Shown here piece after piece: positions 10,437 through 18,466 of a stretch of 64,000 bases of DNA; the first letter of the stretch is position 1; each line of letters opens with the position of its first letter. The stretch lies in NCBI GenBank assembly GCA_041752395.1, contig JBGSWN010000267.1, positions 57,024 through 121,023 on the forward strand, given 5' to 3'. The notes beneath the pieces were generated by a model that did not search any database, was not told where the DNA came from, and saw nothing but the letters and a program-made list of their open reading frames with translations. A program made the position numbers and the translations under genes. Source of the DNA: UBA6168 sp041752395 (GTDB taxonomy: Bacteria > Bacteroidota > Bacteroidia > Chitinophagales > Saprospiraceae).

Positions 10437-13400
10437 ATGAATCCAATTCAACACCTGAGAACGCTTATCTTGGGAACTACCCGCAATTTTATGTTTTTGA
10501 TGGCAATGTTGGTGCCGATGCTCGCAGGAGCACAGGTCAATGTTTCCATCTCAGGCACTAGCCCTACCTGCAATGGCTACACCAACGGTGCAGTCACAGC
10601 AAACGTAACTGGAGGAGTCACTCCCTACACTTACAGTTGGAACAATGGCGCTAACAGCAACATTCTCCAAGGGCTTGCCGCAGGCAACTATTCCGTTACT
10701 GTAACGGATGCAAACGGTGTTCAAGGAAATGCTTCCTTCAACCTGACCCAATCCAATGCTGTTACCGTAACCATCTCAGTTGGTAATCCTTGCACTGGTG
10801 GTGGAAATGCAACAGCAGCTGCAGCTGGTGGCACTGGCGGTTACTCCTACCTTTGGGACACAGGTGCAACAAGTGCCAGTGTTTCCGGGCTTTCCAATGG
10901 CTTGCATTGTGTAACAGTGACAGACGGTAGCGGTTGCCAAGGCATCACTTGCGCTGCTATTTCTAGCGCTTTGAGCATCAACCTGAACGTACAGGGCCTT
11001 GCTTGCTTCAACTTTTGCGATGCAAGCGTTGAAGCCATCGTTTCCGGCGGCACCCCACCCTACTCCTACAACTGGAGCAATGGCGCTACTGGATCCGTGA
11101 ACCCTAACCTTGGACCAGGAACGTACAACGTGACCGTGACTGACGCCAATGGCTGCACCATCAGTGGCACAAGCACTGTCGGCAACCCGGCACAAATTAA
11201 TGTCAACCTCTCGGTGGTAAATCCATCTTGTGGGGGTGGCAGCACCCCAGGTTCTGCTACAGTTTCGCCATCTGGTGGCACTGCACCTTACACTGTAAAC
11301 TGGAGCAACGGTGCAACAGGCAACACCATTAATGGTTTGTTGCCCGGTTCCTATTCCGTAACTGTTTCTGACTTTTTGGGTTGCAATCAGGTTCAGGCAT
11401 TTGTCTTGGTTCCACAAGCAAGTGTCAACCTGAACGCATCGGCAACACCCTCGTCTGCTTGCGGCACACCAACCGGTTCTGCCACTGTGACAGCCAGCGG
11501 TGGCGTTGCTCCTTATACTTATCTTTGGAACAATGGCAATACTAGTGCTTCTATATCGAACCTAGCACCCGGCAACTATTCAGTAGTTGTAACCGATGCC
11601 CAAGGTTGCGGAGCAACAGCCATGGTCACCGTTGCTGGCACCACAGCGATGGATTTGAACATTACAGGTGTGAGCAGTGGTTGCGCAGCAAACGGAACCG
11701 CCAGTGCCATGATAACACCTGGTACTGGTACTGCACCGTATACCTTCATTTGGAGCAATGGTGCTACCACATCCGTCATCAACAACCTGACCGCTGGCAC
11801 TTATTCGGTAACTGCTACCGATGCCAACGGCTGCACGGCTGTTGACCAAGTAACAGTTTCTGGTTCTTCCAACCTGACAGTGAGTGCCACTGGTAGCGCT
11901 GTTTCCTGCTTCAATGGCGCAAACGGCAGTGCTACTGCTACAGCAGTTGGTGCAGGCGGAACGATAACTTACCAGTGGAGCAATGGTGGCACAAATCAAA
12001 CCATCAACAGCCTTTCAGCCGGTACTTACTTCGTAACAGTGACCGACCAAAGCTCTGGTTGTACGGCTTTCACCAGTGCATTTGTAAGCCAACCAACACA
12101 ACTTAGCGTAACAGTTACAAGTACGAATGGTCAATGCAACACACTTGGCACTGCAACTGCTGTGGCAACAGGTGGCACACCAGGCTACACCTACACATGG
12201 AGCAATGGAAGTACAGGAAGTACAATCTCCAACCTGAATACTGGAGCTTTTGCTGTTACGGCAACTGATACAAAAGGCTGTATGGTAATGGGGATGACCT
12301 CTGTGACCAATGGTTCCAGTGTTCTAAACGTAAGCATTAGCATCACCAACCCTATCACTACGTCAGGCGGTTCTAACGGCGCAATTGCGGTAGTGGTGAG
12401 CGGTGGCACGGCTCCGTATACTTACCAATGGAACATTGCTGGAAACCAAGCCAGCATCACTGGTTTGCCAGCAGGCACCTACACGGTAACCGTCACATCT
12501 GCTGACGGCTGCAACGGTACTGCTACTGTTACCTTGAATGATCCACCTTGTAACAATGTTACTGATGTTGGTTCAATCTGTTGCAACCAATTCCTGTGCG
12601 GCCCAGGCAACGACCCGGCCCCAATAAATTCAACTGCACCGGCTACCGGTGGAAGTGGCGCACTACAGTACCTATGGATGTACTCCACAATTTCTGGCCC
12701 CTTCAACCCGAATTACTGGACGGCAATCCCAGGTGCCACTAGCCTGAGCTACGACCCGGGTCCGCTCAATGAAACCACCTTCTTTGTTCGTTGTACAAGA
12801 AGAGGCGATTGTCCTTGGCTTGAATCCAATCAAATTGTCATCACTGTTGGCGATGAAGCAGTAGCTGAAATCACAGGTGACGACCTCGCCTGTGTGGGCG
12901 ACCAAGTAACTTACTCTGCGACAAGCAACGGTGCTGGCACTCAGTATTTTTGGGATTTTGGCCCTTGGGCATCACCACAAACTTCCTTCCAACAAAACCC
13001 AACGGTAACTTGGCTGCAAGCAGGTGTTGTTTATATCAAATTGACTGTAACGAGAAACGGTTGTACCTCTACTGATGAATTGGGCATTGCAATTTCCAAT
13101 AGCCCAATCATCTGTGGCAATGCCATCGTCATCAATGTGGGCAATATGCAGAACGCAGTTGCAGTAAGCTGGGAGACCATGAAAGTACCTGGCGGTGATT
13201 ACGAATATGCCGTACAGCGCTCTAGCGATGGCACGAATTTTACCAATATCGGTACTTTGCCACAATCTCAGGAGGAAGGCATGCACAGCTATACTTTTTC
13301 AGATTACTACCCTAAAAAAGGCAACGCCTTCTACCGGGTTGAAATCTTGTCGGCTGGCCAGCACGTGAAGTATTCCGGCCAGGAATTGGTACAGCGTTTT

Positions 13401-13655
13401 GAGGCCAAGCAGCAGTTCATGGCTTACCCGAACCCAGTGACAGACAAATTGTCCATTGAGTCAAAAGGCAATGTTTCAACTGACATCACCGTGGAGGTGT
13501 TGAATCTTCAGGGTCAGGTGATGGAAACGATGTTGATTGAAGCTGCAACGCTGAACAAATCAGTGAGTTTGGGCCACCTGCAAAGCGGCACCTACATGCT
13601 TCGCCTGCGCTACAACAATGGCGTTCGTGAGGTTATTAAGTTTGTAAAAGGATAA
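10437..13655 (+). CDS. SprB-repeat surface protein with PKD-like and T9SS C-terminal domains
   Basis: A 1072-residue protein with an N-terminal hydrophobic export signal ending near MLAGAQ. Nine SprB-type repeats of about 75-80 residues follow, each with a pattern like GGTPPYSYNWSNGATG then GTYNVTVTDANGC. Next come a cysteine-containing linker, a PKD-like domain (QYFWDFGPW region, about residues 810-890), a fibronectin-like segment, and a type A sorting domain starting near MAYPNPVTDKLSIES. SprB repeats are known from the mobile gliding adhesin of Flavobacterium johnsoniae and many other Bacteroidota surface proteins. The protein is far shorter than SprB itself, so adhesin is a family-level call and gliding is not shown. 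A terminator hairpin follows. Confidence 0.9.
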   Translation: MNPIQHLRTLILGTTRNFMFLMAMLVPMLAGAQVNVSISGTSPTCNGYTNGAVTANVTGGVTPYTYSWNNGANSNILQGLAAGNYSVTVTDANGVQGNASFNLTQSNAVTVTISVGNPCTGGGNATAAAAGGTGGYSYLWDTGATSASVSGLSNGLHCVTVTDGSGCQGITCAAISSALSINLNVQGLACFNFCDASVEAIVSGGTPPYSYNWSNGATGSVNPNLGPGTYNVTVTDANGCTISGTSTVGNPAQINVNLSVVNPSCGGGSTPGSATVSPSGGTAPYTVNWSNGATGNTINGLLPGSYSVTVSDFLGCNQVQAFVLVPQASVNLNASATPSSACGTPTGSATVTASGGVAPYTYLWNNGNTSASISNLAPGNYSVVVTDAQGCGATAMVTVAGTTAMDLNITGVSSGCAANGTASAMITPGTGTAPYTFIWSNGATTSVINNLTAGTYSVTATDANGCTAVDQVTVSGSSNLTVSATGSAVSCFNGANGSATATAVGAGGTITYQWSNGGTNQTINSLSAGTYFVTVTDQSSGCTAFTSAFVSQPTQLSVTVTSTNGQCNTLGTATAVATGGTPGYTYTWSNGSTGSTISNLNTGAFAVTATDTKGCMVMGMTSVTNGSSVLNVSISITNPITTSGGSNGAIAVVVSGGTAPYTYQWNIAGNQASITGLPAGTYTVTVTSADGCNGTATVTLNDPPCNNVTDVGSICCNQFLCGPGNDPAPINSTAPATGGSGALQYLWMYSTISGPFNPNYWTAIPGATSLSYDPGPLNETTFFVRCTRRGDCPWLESNQIVITVGDEAVAEITGDDLACVGDQVTYSATSNGAGTQYFWDFGPWASPQTSFQQNPTVTWLQAGVVYIKLTVTRNGCTSTDELGIAISNSPIICGNAIVINVGNMQNAVAVSWETMKVPGGDYEYAVQRSSDGTNFTNIGTLPQSQEEGMHSYTFSDYYPKKGNAFYRVEILSAGQHVKYSGQELVQRFEAKQQFMAYPNPVTDKLSIESKGNVSTDITVEVLNLQGQVMETMLIEAATLNKSVSLGHLQSGTYMLRLRYNNGVREVIKFVKG

Positions 13656-13685
13656 AATGACTAGTTTTTTTTAGCTAAAAATTGG

Positions 13686-13715
13686 GCGGGCAGCACTTGA
13701 CTAAGTGTTGCCCGC
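13686..13715 (+). terminator. Rho-independent terminator after the SprB-repeat gene
   Basis: Stem GCGGGCAGCACTT / AAGTGTTGCCCGC with a 4-base loop, followed by TTTCATTTT, 30 bases after the stop. Confidence 0.8.
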
Positions 13716-13782
13716 TTTCATTTTAAGAACATTCTAAGCTGAAAATGAAACAGCCCAACCCTATTAGCCGTACAGATTTTAC

Positions 13783-13790
13783 TATTTTTG
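13783..13790 (+). promoter_or_regulatory. Candidate -7 promoter element (TATTTTTG)
   Basis: TATTTTTG fits the Bacteroidota -7 consensus TAnnTTTG and lies 80 bases before the haloperoxidase-like gene. No good -33 TTTG is seen at the expected spacing, so this is only a candidate. Confidence 0.35.
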
Positions 13791-13870
13791 TCGCCTGAAT
13801 TTAACATACAAACCTACCTATTGACTGTAAGGCCTACTTTACTACCTAGTCTGTTGAACTTAATTATTTT

Positions 13871-15214
13871 ATGATGAAAAATCCGATGTACGTTTTATTG
13901 CTCGCTGTGGGCATTTTGCTTTTTAGCTGTAAACCTTCAAATCCAAATTGGAAGAAAGACACAGAGAACCCTGAATTCATTCACAGTTCCATGCAAGCAA
14001 TCACGGATGTGATTGTACATGATATTTTTTCCCCACCAGTTGCAAGCCGCATTTATGCTTATTCCAGCATCGCTGCCTACGAGGCAATGGTGCCATTCAA
14101 TCCTAATTATGTCAGCCTGTCCGGTCAAATCACTGGGCTTGAACCTGCGCCACAACCTGAGACAGGTAAGGAATATTGCTTTTCCCTTGCTGGCGCAAAA
14201 GCGATGATAGTAGTCGGCAAAAAGCTGATTTTTTCCGAGGATAAAATAGATGAGTACGAGGCCAAGATGCTTGCCGATTTTCAAAAAATCAACATGCCGG
14301 AGGATGTGTATGACCGCTCACTGGCCTATGGCGATGCCGTTGCGCAGCACATTCTTGCTTGGGCGGACAAGGACAACTACAAGCAGACCCGTACGTTCCC
14401 GAAATACACCATCAATGATGAAGCAAAACGCTGGAAGCCTACGCCACCTGATTACATGGACGCCATTGAGCCGCATTGGAGCAAAATCAGGTCGCTGGTG
14501 ATTGATTCTTCAAGCCAATTCAAACCTGTTGCGCCGACACCTTACAACATGACTGATAAAAACAGCCAGTTTTACAAGGATGCCATGCAGGTTTATAAAG
14601 TTTTAGACGTGCCAGAAGCTGAAAAGAACGACCGAATTGCCGTTGCACAATTTTGGGACTGTAACCCGTATGTTTCGCACCACAAGGGCCATGTCATGTT
14701 TGCCACCAAAAAAATCACCCCTGGTGGTCACTGGATTGGTATCACCAAATTGGGTTGTAGGGCTGCCAAGGCAGACATTATGAAATCAGCACAAGCCTAT
14801 GCGATGTGCTCCATTTCATTGCTTGACGCCTTCATTTCCTGTTGGGACGAAAAATACCGCAGTGAAGTAGTCCGCCCGGAAACGGTCATCAATACCTTCG
14901 TTGACCCAGACTGGACACCACTGCTCCAAACGCCGCCATTTCCAGAATATACCAGTGGGCACAGTGTGATTTCTGCCGCTGCATCCACTGCACTCACAAA
15001 TGTTTTGGGTGAAAACTTGGCTTACACCGACTCCGTTGAAGTGGCCTTTGGGCTGCCTCCCCGTAATTTCAAATCGTTCTATGAAGCTTCCAATGAGGCC
15101 GCTTTGAGCCGAAATTATGGTGGCATACATTATATCCCAGCCTGTATGGTGGGCGTGGAGCAAGGCAAGAAAGTGGGCGATTTCATTGTCAGCAACTTGA
15201 AATTGACGAAGTAG
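13871..15214 (+). CDS. Vanadium-dependent haloperoxidase/PAP2-superfamily lipoprotein
   Basis: 447 residues, lipoprotein signal with lipobox LLFSC near residue 20. The tripartite PAP2/haloperoxidase active-site signature is present: K-x6-RP in KYRSEVVRPE, TSGHS in PEYTSGHSVISAA, and SR-x5-H in SRNYGGIHY. The fourth position (Asp in acid phosphatases) is Ala here, which suits a haloperoxidase-like or related member better than a lipid phosphatase. The family binds vanadate or phosphate and either oxidises halides with H2O2 or hydrolyses phosphate esters; the substrate cannot be told from sequence. It is probably anchored to a membrane facing the periplasm. ATGATG gives two possible starts; the first was taken. 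A terminator follows. Confidence 0.85.
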   Translation: MMKNPMYVLLLAVGILLFSCKPSNPNWKKDTENPEFIHSSMQAITDVIVHDIFSPPVASRIYAYSSIAAYEAMVPFNPNYVSLSGQITGLEPAPQPETGKEYCFSLAGAKAMIVVGKKLIFSEDKIDEYEAKMLADFQKINMPEDVYDRSLAYGDAVAQHILAWADKDNYKQTRTFPKYTINDEAKRWKPTPPDYMDAIEPHWSKIRSLVIDSSSQFKPVAPTPYNMTDKNSQFYKDAMQVYKVLDVPEAEKNDRIAVAQFWDCNPYVSHHKGHVMFATKKITPGGHWIGITKLGCRAAKADIMKSAQAYAMCSISLLDAFISCWDEKYRSEVVRPETVINTFVDPDWTPLLQTPPFPEYTSGHSVISAAASTALTNVLGENLAYTDSVEVAFGLPPRNFKSFYEASNEAALSRNYGGIHYIPACMVGVEQGKKVGDFIVSNLKLTK

Positions 15215-15253
15215 CAGCCGAATCAGAGGCAAATTCAAGCTTGGCTTTTCTAT

Positions 15254-15291
15254 AAAAAACTTTCCGCATCATGCTTGCGGAAAGTTTTTTT
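15254..15291 (+). terminator. Rho-independent terminator after the haloperoxidase-like gene
   Basis: Stem AAAAAACTTTCCGCA / TGCGGAAAGTTTTTTT ending in a T run. It ends 27 bases before the ATG of the next gene, which argues against any start for that gene further upstream. Confidence 0.9.
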
Positions 15292-15317
15292 CTTTGTGTA
15301 AATACCAATACGAAATC

Positions 15318-16763
15318 ATGGATTTATTGAAGAAAATCGGCCTTTTTTTGTCCCCCACCCTTTTCGTGATTATGCTGCTGCTGCCGCCGCAATTTGGCTT
15401 AAAAACCGACGCTTGGCAGGTACTGGCCATGGCCCTATTGATGCTGGGATGGTGGGTGACAGAGGCCCTGCCATTGCCCGTGACATCACTGGTTCCACTG
15501 GTCATTTTACCGCTGCTAGGCGTCAGCCAAGCTAAAGAGGTAGCCCCATTTTATGGGGACCCAATCGTTTTCCTTTTCCTTGGTGGCTTCATGCTGGCCT
15601 TGGCCATGGAAAAATGGAACCTTCACCGCCGCATCGCACTCACTATTGTGAGTTTGACTGGGACAAACGCAAACGGCATTGTTCTGGGCTTTATGGTAGC
15701 CACCGCCGTGATGAGCATGTGGATTAGCAACACGGCGACCACCATCATGATGCTGCCAATTGCGCTTTCAGTTATCAGCCTGCTGGCCGAAACCCGAGCA
15801 GCAAACGACAGCGTTGAACACTCAAAAGGCATGGTCAATTTCTCAAAAACCATCATGTTGGGCATTGCTTATGCTGCCAGTTTGGGCGGGATGGCGACTC
15901 TAATTGGAACGCCACCGAATGTGGTTTTTAAGGCATACATGGTCAAAAATGGCTACGATATAAACTTCTTCCAATGGATGTTGGTGGGTGTTCCACTGAT
16001 GGTTTTGCTGGTTGCTTTGACCTATTTTGTGAATGTAAAAATCATCTTCCCAAATCGTCTCGGCAAGTTTGAAGGGGCACGGGAATTGATTGAGGGGGAA
16101 CTGAAACTATTGGGTAAACCGAGCAAGGCGGAGAAACGGGTATTCTGGCTTTTCATGGTCACCGTGGCACTCTGGGTTTCGAGTGGTTTCCTCAAAAAGG
16201 GCATTCCAGGTCTTCAGCTTGGCGACGAGATGATTGCCATTGCAGCAGCCATAGCCCTTTTCCTCATTCCAGTGGATTTCAAAAGCGGCAGTTTTTTGCT
16301 AGATTGGGACAGCACCTCGAAGCTGCCATGGGGCATTCTCTTGCTCTTTGGTGGTGGCCTTGCCCTAGCTGATGCGCTTTACAAAACGGGTTTGATAGAC
16401 ATCATCGGTAACGCCTTTCATGGCAGCCAAATCAATCGGGTGCTGTTCGTGCTGGCGCTGACGGCGGCCACGGTTCTGCTTTCAGAGGCCATGTCCAATG
16501 TGGCGCTGGTGGTGGTTTTCCTGCCTGTGGTAAGCGGCATTGCGCAAGCAGTTGGTATTGAGCCCATCCTACTGGCAGTGCCGATGACGCTGGCAGCAAG
16601 CTGTGGCTTTATGCTGCCAATGGCTACGCCGCCGAATGCCATCGTGTTTGGCAGTGGGCATTTGAAGGTGGCGGATATGGTGAAATCTGGCTTTTGGCTG
16701 GATATTTTGTCTATTTTGGTGATTGCGCTTTTTGCGGAAACCATTGTTCTCTGGGTGTTTTAG
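15318..16763 (+). CDS. SLC13/DASS-family sodium:anion (dicarboxylate or sulfate type) symporter
   Basis: 481 residues from the ATG at 15318; an in-frame TTG at 15294 abuts the terminator and is less likely. The protein is polytopic with about a dozen membrane segments. The two substrate-site hairpins of the DASS family are visible: SNTATTIMMLPIA around residue 140, and the C-terminal MLPMATPPNAIVFGSG. A TPPN motif also follows the first half (LIGTPPNVVFKAY). DASS proteins use a Na+ gradient to import di- or tricarboxylates or sulfate across the inner membrane; which anion is not determined here. It stands alone between a terminator and the heavy-metal-binding protein gene. Confidence 0.9.
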   Translation: MDLLKKIGLFLSPTLFVIMLLLPPQFGLKTDAWQVLAMALLMLGWWVTEALPLPVTSLVPLVILPLLGVSQAKEVAPFYGDPIVFLFLGGFMLALAMEKWNLHRRIALTIVSLTGTNANGIVLGFMVATAVMSMWISNTATTIMMLPIALSVISLLAETRAANDSVEHSKGMVNFSKTIMLGIAYAASLGGMATLIGTPPNVVFKAYMVKNGYDINFFQWMLVGVPLMVLLVALTYFVNVKIIFPNRLGKFEGARELIEGELKLLGKPSKAEKRVFWLFMVTVALWVSSGFLKKGIPGLQLGDEMIAIAAAIALFLIPVDFKSGSFLLDWDSTSKLPWGILLLFGGGLALADALYKTGLIDIIGNAFHGSQINRVLFVLALTAATVLLSEAMSNVALVVVFLPVVSGIAQAVGIEPILLAVPMTLAASCGFMLPMATPPNAIVFGSGHLKVADMVKSGFWLDILSILVIALFAETIVLWVF

Positions 16764-16856
16764 CAGCTTTATTCGCCAATACTTTCACTTGCCCTTAACG
16801 ATTCAAGGCAAACAATTTGGAGGGTAAATCCTTTTAGAATAAATCAATTTCCGAAC

Positions 16857-17198
16857 ATGAAAATTTTCCTTTTTTCCATCCTCACCATCGCCGCATTTTC
16901 GTTTTCCTTTAAAACGGATGCTGGCAATATCACTGAAAAATTCAAGGTATATGGCAACTGCTCCATGTGCAAAGAGCGCATCGAAAAAGCACTGCTGGTC
17001 AAGGGCGTGAAGTATGCCTACTGGGACAATAAAACTGAAATGGCCACGGTGAAATTCAACCCCGAAGTGGTAACGCTCGACGAATTGCACAAACACGTGG
17101 CAGACGTGGGGCATGATACCGACAAGCTAAAAGCCGATGATAAAGTATATGAAAACCTGCACAGCTGCTGCAAGTACGAGCGGCCAGAAAAAGGTTGA
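16857..17198 (+). CDS. Exported heavy-metal-associated (HMA) domain protein
   Basis: 113 residues with a Sec-type signal (about residues 1-22) and one HMA fold of about 70 residues. The metal site GNCSMC gives a CxxC pair at residues 35 and 38. A further Cys-Cys pair sits in the tail (HSCCKYER). HMA domains carry Cu(I) or related soft metals between partners, as CopZ and Atx1 do. This one is exported, so it would act in the periplasm. It is encoded about 740 bases from the nitrous oxide reductase operon, which needs copper; a role as copper donor is inference only. The gene converges with the Rrf2 gene across a shared hairpin. Confidence 0.85.
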   Translation: MKIFLFSILTIAAFSFSFKTDAGNITEKFKVYGNCSMCKERIEKALLVKGVKYAYWDNKTEMATVKFNPEVVTLDELHKHVADVGHDTDKLKADDKVYENLHSCCKYERPEKG

Positions 17199-17210
17199 TA
17201 AAGGTTGTTA

Positions 17211-17261
17211 AAAATTGACAAGGTTGATGTGGCTATGTGCCCCATCAACCTTGTCAATTTT
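17211..17261. terminator. Bidirectional terminator hairpin
   Basis: A perfect 19-bp inverted repeat AAAATTGACAAGGTTGATG / CATCAACCTTGTCAATTTT with a 13-base loop, between two convergent genes. Outer arms (GGTTGTTA at 17203 and TAACAACC at 17271) extend the fold. A and T tracts at both ends suit termination in both directions. Confidence 0.85.
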
Positions 17262-17285
17262 ATAATCCCCTAACAACCCAAAAAA

Positions 17286-17696
17286 TCAACACAACTTCCC
17301 GTCCACCAAGGTACCTATCATGCAAGTAGCTAGTGTGCTCTTAAGCCCCTCCCTACACCCGTAGAAATGATGGTGCAGCGGACAAGGATGCTCGCTCGAA
17401 CAGCTAGGCTTGCCCAGTATGCAAGTGTTCAGCGTGTTTTTCCCATCCATGGTTTTCACAATATCGAGCAAGGTGACATTCGCATTGGCCTCCCCCAAAT
17501 AAAAGCCCCCGCCTGGGCCTTTCATGGATGTGATAAGGTTGTGCTTCGCCAATTGTTGTAGGATTTTAGCCAAAAACTGCTGGGGAACTTGAAGCGATTC
17601 GGCGATTTCTTTTACCCCAACATTTTTTACATTGCCTTGCTGTTCAGCAAGATAGGTGACTGCACGAATGGCATATTGACAGCTTTTCGAGAACAT
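17286..17696 (-). CDS. Rrf2-family (IscR/NsrR-like) Fe-S transcriptional regulator
   Basis: 136 residues. An N-terminal winged helix (MFSKSCQYAIRAVTYLAEQ, then IAESLQVPQQFLAKILQQL) and the wing motif KGPGGGFYLG are typical of Rrf2 proteins. Three cysteines at 92, 99 and 105 match the cluster ligand spacing of IscR and NsrR almost exactly, so a [2Fe-2S] or [4Fe-4S] sensor is likely. NsrR senses nitric oxide and IscR senses Fe-S status; the sequence does not decide between them. The gene is divergent from the nos operon, and the shared 240-base region holds repeated GGATAAA motifs that could be its operators. Control of nos and of itself is inference from position. Confidence 0.88.
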   Translation of the reverse strand: MFSKSCQYAIRAVTYLAEQQGNVKNVGVKEIAESLQVPQQFLAKILQQLAKHNLITSMKGPGGGFYLGEANANVTLLDIVKTMDGKNTLNTCILGKPSCSSEHPCPLHHHFYGCREGLKSTLATCMIGTLVDGKLC

Positions 17697-17713
17697 ATTC
17701 CGTCGGCTTTATT

Positions 17714-17726
17714 GGATAAAATTATC
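17714..17726. promoter_or_regulatory. GGATAAA motif with inverted half (candidate operator 1)
   Basis: GGATAAAATTATC, arms GATAA/TTATC, 18 bases upstream of the Rrf2 start codon. It shares GGATAAA with two sites nearer the nos operon. It could be an autoregulatory site. Confidence 0.35.
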
Positions 17727-17770
17727 GCTTCTTGCTTGGCTTGCGCAAAAAGCGACCCGCAAAAATGGTG

Positions 17771-17787
17771 AATAAAGGATAAAAACA
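17771..17787 (+). promoter_or_regulatory. Direct repeat AATAAAGGATAAAAACA, copy 1
   Basis: An exact 17-base match to the copy at 17875-17891, both in the Rrf2/nos divergent region. Candidate regulator binding site. The spacing between copies is 104 bases. Confidence 0.4.
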
Positions 17788-17800
17788 CCTTTTTTCATCA

Positions 17801-17814
17801 TTGATAAATATCAG
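17801..17814. promoter_or_regulatory. FNR/CRP-family box upstream of the nos operon
   Basis: TTGATAAATATCAG matches the FNR consensus TTGAT-N4-ATCAA at 9 of 10 defined positions. It lies 136 bases before the first gene of the operon and 105 bases from the Rrf2 start. Crp/Fnr regulators commonly control denitrification genes. No such regulator is encoded in this window. Confidence 0.5.
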
Positions 17815-17874
17815 TTCCTCACCTGACATTCGTCATCAACCTCTTTCCTCCTAAGCGCAATCTTTGCCTTGTCA

Positions 17875-17891
17875 AATAAAGGATAAAAACA
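17875..17891 (+). promoter_or_regulatory. Direct repeat AATAAAGGATAAAAACA, copy 2 (promoter-proximal)
   Basis: An exact copy of the 17771 site, ending nine bases before the candidate -7 element of the nos operon. In this position a bound protein would block or contact RNA polymerase. Confidence 0.45.
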
Positions 17892-17899
17892 TCCGATTA

Positions 17900-17907
17900 T
17901 AATTTTG
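17900..17907 (+). promoter_or_regulatory. Candidate -7 element (TAATTTTG) of the nos operon
   Basis: TAATTTTG fits TAnnTTTG and lies 29 bases before the cytochrome gene start. The spacing to any TTTG -33 is poor, consistent with an activator-dependent or repressed promoter. Confidence 0.4.
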
Positions 17908-17936
17908 ACAATTTCCTTATTCAAAACTCGAATAAC

Positions 17937-18404
17937 ATGAAAAAATTAGTGCTCAGATTTTTCGCATTATGCCTACTCATTGGCGCTTTCGGCTGCTCCT
18001 CCGACAAGTCGGCGCCAGCTTCCTCGGATACGCCAAAACCCAAATCCATGCTGGCCGAAGAGGCCGACCCCATGACCAATAAAGGCATAGGGCCAATTAC
18101 ATCCGTCGAAATGACAGCTGCGGTGGATCAAACACTTGCCGACCATGGGAAAAGTGTTTATGAAAAAATGTGCACTGCTTGCCACAAGCCTACCGAAAAA
18201 TTCATCGGGCCTGCCCCCAAGGGAATCCTTGACCGCCGTTCGCCAGAATGGGTAATGAACATGATTCTGAACCCGGAGCAAATGGTGAAGGAAGACCCAA
18301 TAGCAAAAAAACTGCTCGTGGAATTCAACATGTCACCCATGGCGAACCAACACCTGACCGAAGCAGATGCCAGGGCTGTATTGGAGTATTTCAGAACCTT
18401 ATGA
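17937..18404 (+). CDS. nos operon c-type cytochrome lipoprotein
   Basis: 155 residues with a lipoprotein signal (lipobox IGAFGC, Cys about residue 20), a Ser/Pro-rich linker and one class I cytochrome c domain. The haem motif CTACH has cysteines at 79 and 82 and His 83; the likely axial Met is in FNMSPM near residue 132. Small c-type cytochromes are standard members of clade II nos clusters and are thought to pass electrons to the CuA site of NosZ. It is the first gene of the operon, 62 bases before nosZ, and is probably tethered to the same membrane as NosZ, since both carry lipoboxes. Confidence 0.88.
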   Translation: MKKLVLRFFALCLLIGAFGCSSDKSAPASSDTPKPKSMLAEEADPMTNKGIGPITSVEMTAAVDQTLADHGKSVYEKMCTACHKPTEKFIGPAPKGILDRRSPEWVMNMILNPEQMVKEDPIAKKLLVEFNMSPMANQHLTEADARAVLEYFRTL

Positions 18405-18466
18405 CCAAACTCTAAATCCTTGAGACCTGAAAACCAATCATTTTTAAATCGAAAAATATTGCAATT

